A stretch of 10,917 bases of DNA, from assembly GCA_036503065.1 (NCBI GenBank), contig DASXXM010000086.1, positions 1-10,917 on the forward strand. The letters are read 5' to 3'. Shown in pieces: positions 5,907-10,917 of this stretch. The notes under the pieces are model-generated. The model saw only the letters and a list, made by a program, of their open reading frames with translations, did no database searches and had not been told where the DNA came from. The stretch comes from DATEPR01 sp036503065. GTDB taxonomy: Bacteria > Actinomycetota > Actinomycetes > Mycobacteriales > Pseudonocardiaceae. How positions within the stretch are numbered: the stretch's first letter is position 1; every line of letters starts with the position of its first letter. Both the position numbers and the translations under genes were made by a program.

Positions 5907-6344
5907 CTGGGGCAGTTTGACGACCGTCACGAAGAACTCGTCGATCTGACGGATCACCTCGACGAACCTGCTGAAGTCCACCGGCTTGCTGACATAGGCG
6001 TTGGCGTGCAGTGAATAACTGCGCAGGATGTCCTCCTCCGCCTCGGACGTGGTCAGCACGACCACCGGGATCACGCACAGTTCCGGATCGGCCTTGAGGT
6101 CCGCGAGCACCTCCATGCCGTCCTTGCGCGGCAGGTTGAGGTCCAACAGGATCAGGCCCGGCCGGGGAGCGTCGCTGTACGGGCCCTCGCGACGCAGGAA
6201 CTGCAACGCCTTCTCACCGTCGTTCACCACGTGCAGCCGGTTGCGGATCTTGTGGTGCTCGAAGGCTTCCCGCGTCATCAGGACATCACCGTCGTCGTCC
6301 TCGACGAGCAGGATGTCGATCACGTCGAGAAAGGCGTCAGTCAT
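5904..6344 (-). CDS. Single-domain response regulator (Rcp1-like receiver)
   Basis: A 146-aa CheY-type receiver with no output domain, most like the Rcp1 group that partners phytochrome-type histidine kinases. Key residues are all present: acidic pocket E15/D16 in LLVEDDDGD, phospho-acceptor D68 in LILLDLNLP, T98/T99 in VVVLTTS, and K120-P121 in YVSKPVD. It probably takes phosphate from the kinase encoded just upstream and passes the signal on by protein-protein contact or acts as a phosphate sink. The ATG overlaps the kinase stop by 8 bp (ATGACTGA) and has a strong Shine-Dalgarno, GGAGGA, 8 bases upstream inside the kinase gene, so the two are translationally coupled. It is the last gene of the minus-strand operon. 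Confidence 0.95.
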   Translation of the reverse strand: MTDAFLDVIDILLVEDDDGDVLMTREAFEHHKIRNRLHVVNDGEKALQFLRREGPYSDAPRPGLILLDLNLPRKDGMEVLADLKADPELCVIPVVVLTTSEAEEDILRSYSLHANAYVSKPVDFSRFVEVIRQIDEFFVTVVKLPQ

Positions 6345-7908
6345 CTTCTGCGTCCTCCGTGGTGGGCAGCGCGGGGAGCGTGAACAGGAACCGGGAGCCT
6401 ACCTCCGCCGAGCTGTCCAGCCAGATCCTGCCGCCGTGGTATTCGACGATCTTCCGGCACATGGCCAGGCCGATCCCGGTGCCCGGGTACTCGTCCTTCG
6501 GGTGCAGGCGCTGGAAGATGACGAAGATCCGCTCCGCGTAGTCGGCGCCGATGCCGATGCCGTTGTCGGCGAAGGAGAACTCCCAGTCCGGGCCGTCGCG
6601 CCGCGCTGCGATGGTGACGTGCGGCGGCTGGTCGCCGTGGAACTTCAGTGCGTTGCTCAGCAGGTTCTGGAACACCGCGGTCAGCAGCGGCGCCTCGGCC
6701 AGCACCATCGGCAGGTCGCCGACCTCGACGGTCGCGCCGGTCCGCTCCAGCACGTCGGCCAGGTTCGCCTTGGCCTGGTCCACGAGTACGTTGGCGGACA
6801 CCGGTTGCCGGTCGCCGGTGAGCCTGCCGACGCGGCTGAACGCCAGCAGGTCGTTGATCAGGGCCTGCATCCGTTTGGCGCCGTCCACCGCGAAGCCGAT
6901 GTACTGGTCGGCTCGTTCGTCCAGCCGGCCGCCGTAGCGTCGTTGCAGCAGTTCGCAGAAGCTGGCCACCTTGCGCAGCGGTTCCTGCAGGTCGTGCGAT
7001 GCGACGTAGGCGAACTGCTCCAGTTCGGCGTTGGAGCGCTGCAGGTCCTGCGTGCGGTTGGCCAGTACCGAGTGCGCGACCCGCGCCGAGGACAGCTCCT
7101 GCAGGATGCGTTCGCGCATCGCGTTGACGTGCCCGGCCAACTCGCGGACCTCGCGCGGCCCGTTCGGCGCCACGACGTGCTCGAGGTCGCCGCCCGCGAC
7201 CATGCGCACCTGGTCGGCCAGCCGGGACAGCGGCCGGATCGCGGCGGCCCGCAGGGCCAGCGCGAGCGCCACGATGATCAGGACCAGCACGACGCCCAGT
7301 ACGACGCAGACCGTGTCCACCCGGCCGGCGGCGCCGTTCAGCGCGACGGTCGCCTGTTGGTGGGCCAGGCCGAGATCGTGTTGCAACGTGCCGCCCGCCG
7401 CGCGCAGCGAGTCGAACGCGGCCTTGCCGAGATCGGCCGCTGAGCCGGCGAGCGGGGCCTTCGTCGTGTCGACCTTGTCGATGGTCGGCTGGGCGTAGCC
7501 GGCGCGCCACGTGTCCACCCGGCTCAGTACCAGCCGGAGATCCGTGGCCGCGGTGGGCAGGTTGGCCAGCAGCCCGTTGAGCTGGTTGACGGCGTCGCGC
7601 TGGGTGGCCAGGCCCGAGGTGTACGGGGTGAGGAAGTCGAGCTGGCCGGACAGCGCGTAGCCGCGCACGCCGGTCTCCTGGTCCAGGAGCGCCGCGTCCA
7701 GGCGCAATGCCTGCTGGACGGCCGGATCGACCTGGTTGACCACCTGGTCCCGCGCCTGCGCCAGGTTTGCCAGCGCCATGCCGACGAGGATCGCCGCCAG
7801 CACCGAGAACAGCGCCATGACCAGTACCGACACGCCGATGATCCGGCTCAGCCGCCACTGCCGGAACGGTCCTTGGTGCAGCACAGAAGTGGCTGCTGGT
7901 TCGCTCAC
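6337..7908 (-). CDS. CHASE3-HAMP sensor histidine kinase
   Basis: A 523-aa membrane sensor kinase. Order of parts: TM1 (about 23-48); an extracytoplasmic CHASE3 domain (about 50-195) with the typical LDQETGVRGYALSG segment (75-88); TM2 (about 199-219); HAMP (about 220-275); a coiled linker; HisKA with phospho-acceptor H305 in SHDLQEPLRK; and HATPase_c with N419 (NLLSNALKF), G1 DNGIGIG (448-454), F-box IFQRLH (464-469) and G2 GTGIGLA (476-482). The kinase core is of the phytochrome/Cph1 type that pairs with Rcp1-like receivers, matching its downstream neighbour. The start is GTG at 7908-7906, overlapping the phosphatase TGA as GTGA. A longer open frame continues upstream but runs through the phosphatase gene out of frame and is not credible. 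CHASE3 ligands are unknown. Confidence 0.93.
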   Translation of the reverse strand: MSEPAATSVLHQGPFRQWRLSRIIGVSVLVMALFSVLAAILVGMALANLAQARDQVVNQVDPAVQQALRLDAALLDQETGVRGYALSGQLDFLTPYTSGLATQRDAVNQLNGLLANLPTAATDLRLVLSRVDTWRAGYAQPTIDKVDTTKAPLAGSAADLGKAAFDSLRAAGGTLQHDLGLAHQQATVALNGAAGRVDTVCVVLGVVLVLIIVALALALRAAAIRPLSRLADQVRMVAGGDLEHVVAPNGPREVRELAGHVNAMRERILQELSSARVAHSVLANRTQDLQRSNAELEQFAYVASHDLQEPLRKVASFCELLQRRYGGRLDERADQYIGFAVDGAKRMQALINDLLAFSRVGRLTGDRQPVSANVLVDQAKANLADVLERTGATVEVGDLPMVLAEAPLLTAVFQNLLSNALKFHGDQPPHVTIAARRDGPDWEFSFADNGIGIGADYAERIFVIFQRLHPKDEYPGTGIGLAMCRKIVEYHGGRIWLDSSAEVGSRFLFTLPALPTTEDAEDD

Positions 7909-9146
7909 GTGCGGCCGCCGTTGTCGTCGATGTGGTGGCTCAGTGCCAGCACGGCCAGGTCGTCGGTGAGGTCGCCGCCGTTGAGCGCGCGTACCTGGTC
8001 GACCAGCGTGTCGAGCATCCGCTCGTCGCGAGAATCCGCCGCGCTCGCGGTGTCCGCCGACCTGCCGGCACGGAACGACTCGACGAGCCCGATCAGTCCT
8101 TCGGTCTCCAACCGTTCGTTGCCCTTGCCGATCCGGCCCTCGACCAGCCCGTCGGTATACATCAGGATCGTCCACGCGGCGCCGAGGGTGACGTCGCCGC
8201 AGGGCCAGTGCCGCATGTCGCCGATGCCCACCGGGGTGTGCACCGGCGCGGGCAGTTCCGTGATGCCGGCCGGGGTGATCAGCAGGGGTGGCGGATGGCC
8301 GGCCAGGAACAGCCGGCCGGTGGTCCGGTCCGGTGCCACGGAAACCGTGCACAGCGTGGCGAACAGGCCCGCCTGATGGCGTTCGTGCTCGAAGACCTGA
8401 CCGAGGATGGTCAGGGTCTCCGGTACCGGCCGGCCGGCCAGCATCATCGTGCGCCACGCCACCCGCAGGCACACGCCGAGCGCGGCCTCGTCCGGGCCGT
8501 GCCCGCACACGTCGCCGACCAGCGCGTGCACCCAGCCGTCCGCGGACTGCACCACGTCGTAGAAGTCGCCGCCCAGCAGCATTCGCTGGCCGCCGGGCTG
8601 GTAGCGGGCGGCCACGGTCAAGTCCGAAGTGGACACCAGCGGTGATGGCAGCAGGCCGCGTTCCAGCCGGGCGTTCTCCTCCGCGTAGATCCGCGCCTCG
8701 CTCAGTTGGCGCTGCATGTCGTCGGACAGTTGCCGTGCCACCGAGTAGCGGATCACCCGGTGCAGCAGGTGGCCGTCCACCTGGCCCTTGACCAGGTAGT
8801 CCTGCGCGCCGGACCGGACCGCCTCCTGGCCGAGGTGCTCGTCGGACATGCCGGTCAGCACGACGACCGCGACGTGCGGCACGTTGGCGTGCAGCCAGTG
8901 CACGCCTTCCAGGCCGAACGTGTCCGGCAGGCCGAGGTCCAGCAGCACGCACGAGACGTCGGACAGCAGCGGCCGGGCCGCCGCGAGCGTGCGGACGCGG
9001 TGCACGTGGATGGTCGCCGTCGTGCCGAGCAACAGGTCCTCGACGATCAGGGCATCGCCGTCGTCGTCCTCGATCAGCAGCACCGGCAGCGGACTGGACC
9101 GGTCGTCGCCGGGCGCACCGCCGTGCATGCCGTTCCCAGCCACCAT
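7905..9146 (-). CDS. Receiver-PP2C (SpoIIE/RsbU-type) serine phosphatase
   Basis: A 413-aa cytoplasmic response regulator whose output is a PP2C-family serine/threonine phosphatase. The receiver spans about 21-135: acidic pocket E26/D27, phospho-acceptor D70 in VLLDLGLPD, T98 and K120. A helical linker (136-165, SVARQLSDDMQRQLSEARIY) leads to the phosphatase (about 175-405), which keeps its metal-binding aspartates: LGGDFYD (D194, D197), GDVCGHG (D212), YTDGLVEG (D332) and LTDDLAVL (D395/D396). Proteins of this architecture usually dephosphorylate an anti-anti-sigma factor and so control a stress sigma factor. No such partner is encoded in the window. It is the first gene of the operon with the kinase and receiver. 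The ATG at 9146 is a reasonable start; the ATG at codon 7 is an alternative, and neither has a strong Shine-Dalgarno. Confidence 0.94.
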   Translation of the reverse strand: MVAGNGMHGGAPGDDRSSPLPVLLIEDDDGDALIVEDLLLGTTATIHVHRVRTLAAARPLLSDVSCVLLDLGLPDTFGLEGVHWLHANVPHVAVVVLTGMSDEHLGQEAVRSGAQDYLVKGQVDGHLLHRVIRYSVARQLSDDMQRQLSEARIYAEENARLERGLLPSPLVSTSDLTVAARYQPGGQRMLLGGDFYDVVQSADGWVHALVGDVCGHGPDEAALGVCLRVAWRTMMLAGRPVPETLTILGQVFEHERHQAGLFATLCTVSVAPDRTTGRLFLAGHPPPLLITPAGITELPAPVHTPVGIGDMRHWPCGDVTLGAAWTILMYTDGLVEGRIGKGNERLETEGLIGLVESFRAGRSADTASAADSRDERMLDTLVDQVRALNGGDLTDDLAVLALSHHIDDNGGRT

Positions 9147-9156
9147 TGTCGCCTAT

Positions 9157-9191
9157 GACCGTCCTCGCGCCGACGCTCGACCCGGACGGTC
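9157..9191. promoter_or_regulatory. 8-bp inverted repeat between GH65 and phosphatase genes
   Basis: GACCGTCC (9157-9164) and GGACGGTC (9184-9191) are exact inverted repeats 19 bp apart, ending 10 bp before the phosphatase start. TCG/CGA (9165-9167 with 9178-9180) can extend the stem past a 3-nt CCC bulge. It may be an operator, a hairpin in the signalling operon's leader, or a terminator for the GH65 gene. A TAGAGT hexamer on the minus strand (9210-9205), overlapping the GH65 stop, could be the -10 of a promoter producing that leader. Confidence 0.4.
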
Positions 9192-9202
9192 GATGCTTCC
9201 GC

Positions 9203-10917
9203 TCACTCTAGGGTGCGCCGGTGCGGGGCGCGGCCCGCGGGCTGCCGGGGTGGGTCGAGGCGCGGCCGGTCCGGCAGGGCGACGGTGACCGGCAGGTCGA
9301 TGTCCACCGTCCACGACTCGTCGTAGTGGCGCAGTGCCATGGGTTTGCCGGCCAGCAGCGTGTAGGTGGCGGTGCCCCCGGTGATCTCGACGTTGAGCAG
9401 CCGCCGACGGAAGTACAGCCGGAACGCCAGCCGCGACACGCCCGGCGGCAGGGTCGGCGCGAACCGCAGCGGTTCACCGGCCCGGTGGCGCATCCCGCCG
9501 AATCCGGCCACCAGCGCCTGCCACGCCCCGGCCAGCGCGGCGATGTGCAGACCGTCGCGGGTGTTGGACTCCAGGTCGTCCAGGTCCATCAGGGCCGCTT
9601 CGGTCAGGTAGTCCGCGGCCAGTTCCGCGTGGCCGACCTCGGCCGCGAGCACCGCCTGGACGCCGGCCGACAGCGACGAGTCGCGCACGGTCAACGCCTC
9701 GTAGTAGGCGAAGTTCCGCGCCTTCTCCGCCGGCGTGAAGTCGTCCGGGCACAGGTACATCGCCAGGACCAGGTCGGCCTGCTTGACCACCTGCTTGCGG
9801 TACAGGTCGAAATACGGGTAGCGCAGCAGCAACGGGTAGTCCTCCTGCGCACAGGACTCGAAGTCCCACACCTCGTGGTCGGTGAAACCCTCCGCCTGCG
9901 GGTGCACGCCGAGCCGCTCGTCGTAGGGCACCACCATGCGGTCGGCCGCCCGACGCCAGCCTGCGACCTCGGCCGCGTCGACGTCCAGTTCGACCGCCCG
10001 GTCGGCGAACCGGTCGGTCGCGTCGACCGCGGCCAGCAAGTTCTTGCGGGCCATCAGGTTCGTGTAGACGTTGTTGTCGGCGATCGCGCTGTACTCGTCC
10101 GGGCCGGTCACGCCGTCGATGCGGAATCCGCCGTCGGCGTCGGTGTGACCGACGGACGCCCACAGCCGGGCGGTGTTCACCAACAGGTCCAGACCGGGGC
10201 CGCGGGCGAACTCGTCGTCCTCGCTGGTGTCGACGTACCGGACGACGGCGTCGGCGATGCCGGCGTTGATGTGGAACGCCGCCGTGCCCGCGGGCCAGTA
10301 GGCGGAACACTCCGGGCCGCTGATCGTCCGCCACGGGAACGCCGAGCCGCGCAGGCCGAGTTCGGCGGCCCGCGCGATGGCGTCGGGCAGGATGTCGTGG
10401 CGCCAGAGCAATGCGTCGCGGGCCGCGTCCGGCAGGGTGTAGGCCAGCACCGGCAACGCGAAGACCTCGCTGTCCCAGAAGCAGTGCCCGTCGTAGCCGG
10501 AACCGGTGAGGCCCTTGGCCGGCACCGCGCGCCGCTCGGCCCGCGCGCCGGCCTGGGCGATGTGGAACAGTCCGAACCGGACCGCCTGCTGCACGTCCGG
10601 ATCGCCGTCGACCTGCACGTCGGCGTGCTCCCAGAAGCCGTCCAGGTACGCGCGTTGTTCGGCGAGCAGGCCGTTCCAGCCGGTCTGCCGGGCCGCGACG
10701 AGCGCCGCGTCGACCTGCGCCCGCAGCCCGGCCGCGGACCGTTCCACCGACCAGCCGTACGCGACGTACTTCACCACACGCAACCGCTGGCCGGGCGACA
10801 ACAGCACGGAAACCGTTGTCCGGCCCAGGTTCTGGCCACACTCCGAGTGGACTTCCGGTTCGACGGGCGCACTGATCTCGTGGTCCATCGCGGTGGCGAT
10901 GCGCAGGCCGCTCGTGC
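9203..10917 (-). CDS. Glycoside hydrolase family 65 disaccharide phosphorylase (N-terminus outside window)
   Basis: An inverting alpha-glucoside phosphorylase or hydrolase of family GH65 (trehalose, maltose, kojibiose and nigerose phosphorylases), cytoplasmic. About 571 residues are visible; family members are usually near 750-800 aa, so roughly 200 N-terminal residues are missing. The frame stays open to the window edge and the residues before the internal ATG at 10888 (TSGLRIATAMDHEI) match the family's N-terminal beta-sandwich, so that ATG is not the start. Diagnostic parts: RGSAFPWRTISGPE in the (alpha/alpha)6 barrel, the general-acid Glu in GVTGPDEYS (codon 10096-10094), VVKQADLVLAMY near the phosphate site, SSLSAGVQAVLAAEVGH, the GLHIAALAGAWQALVAGFGGMR block, and a C-terminal beta domain. 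The precise disaccharide cannot be assigned. It lies 56 bp upstream of the signalling operon on the same strand. Confidence 0.9.
   Translation of the reverse strand, partial: TSGLRIATAMDHEISAPVEPEVHSECGQNLGRTTVSVLLSPGQRLRVVKYVAYGWSVERSAAGLRAQVDAALVAARQTGWNGLLAEQRAYLDGFWEHADVQVDGDPDVQQAVRFGLFHIAQAGARAERRAVPAKGLTGSGYDGHCFWDSEVFALPVLAYTLPDAARDALLWRHDILPDAIARAAELGLRGSAFPWRTISGPECSAYWPAGTAAFHINAGIADAVVRYVDTSEDDEFARGPGLDLLVNTARLWASVGHTDADGGFRIDGVTGPDEYSAIADNNVYTNLMARKNLLAAVDATDRFADRAVELDVDAAEVAGWRRAADRMVVPYDERLGVHPQAEGFTDHEVWDFESCAQEDYPLLLRYPYFDLYRKQVVKQADLVLAMYLCPDDFTPAEKARNFAYYEALTVRDSSLSAGVQAVLAAEVGHAELAADYLTEAALMDLDDLESNTRDGLHIAALAGAWQALVAGFGGMRHRAGEPLRFAPTLPPGVSRLAFRLYFRRRLLNVEITGGTATYTLLAGKPMALRHYDESWTVDIDLPVTVALPDRPRLDPPRQPAGRAPHRRTLE

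Noticed and set aside
6337..8952. A single 871-aa open frame covering the kinase and most of the phosphatase gene.
   Set aside because: Only the part from the GTG at 7908 has kinase domains. The rest is Arg/Pro/Ala-rich and antiphase to the receiver-PP2C gene, which has all its motifs in its own frame.

Overview
The window is high-GC DNA of actinomycete type. Codon third positions are strongly G/C, GTG starts occur, terminators lack U-tracts, and the gene families (DrrA-like ABC exporter, receiver-PP2C phosphatase, CHASE3 kinase, GH65 phosphorylase) are typical of large soil Actinobacteria. The genus cannot be fixed from the sequence alone. There is no transposase, integrase, CRISPR array, rRNA or convincing tRNA, so this looks like ordinary chromosome.

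Layout. Plus strand, left half: a DrrA-like ABC ATPase (5' end outside the window) overlaps an ABC-2 permease by 4 bp (1-1679). A Tat-exported M28 zinc peptidase with a C-terminal fibronectin III-like domain follows (1849-3315) and ends at a perfect 15-bp hairpin. Next come a small stand-alone GyrI-like ligand-binding protein (3415-3819) and a 12-TM-type MFS exporter (3868-5118). A 388-bp non-coding stretch (5119-5506) carries operator-like repeats, and a small two-TM protein of unknown function (5507-5881) closes the plus-strand block.

Minus strand, right half, read right to left: a GH65 disaccharide phosphorylase whose N-terminus lies outside the window (10917-9203), then a tightly coupled three-gene signalling operon. 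The operon encodes a receiver-PP2C/SpoIIE phosphatase (9146-7905), a membrane CHASE3-HAMP histidine kinase (7908-6337; 4-bp GTGA overlap) and a single-domain Rcp1-type response regulator (6344-5904; 8-bp overlap). The two blocks converge at 5881/5904, where both stop codons sit in the arms of one inverted repeat.

Functional reading. The left block is mainly export and extracellular hydrolysis (drug-type ABC exporter, secreted peptidase, MFS pump with a putative ligand-binding partner). The right block couples an external signal to a phosphorelay and probably to partner-switching (anti-sigma/anti-anti-sigma) control through the PP2C enzyme. The most notable regulatory pattern is that the M28, GyrI-like and MFS genes each have a -10-like hexamer exactly 7 nt before the start codon and no Shine-Dalgarno, which suggests leaderless transcripts. 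No clearly unprecedented system was found. The findings are mostly regulatory architecture and candidate new pairings.
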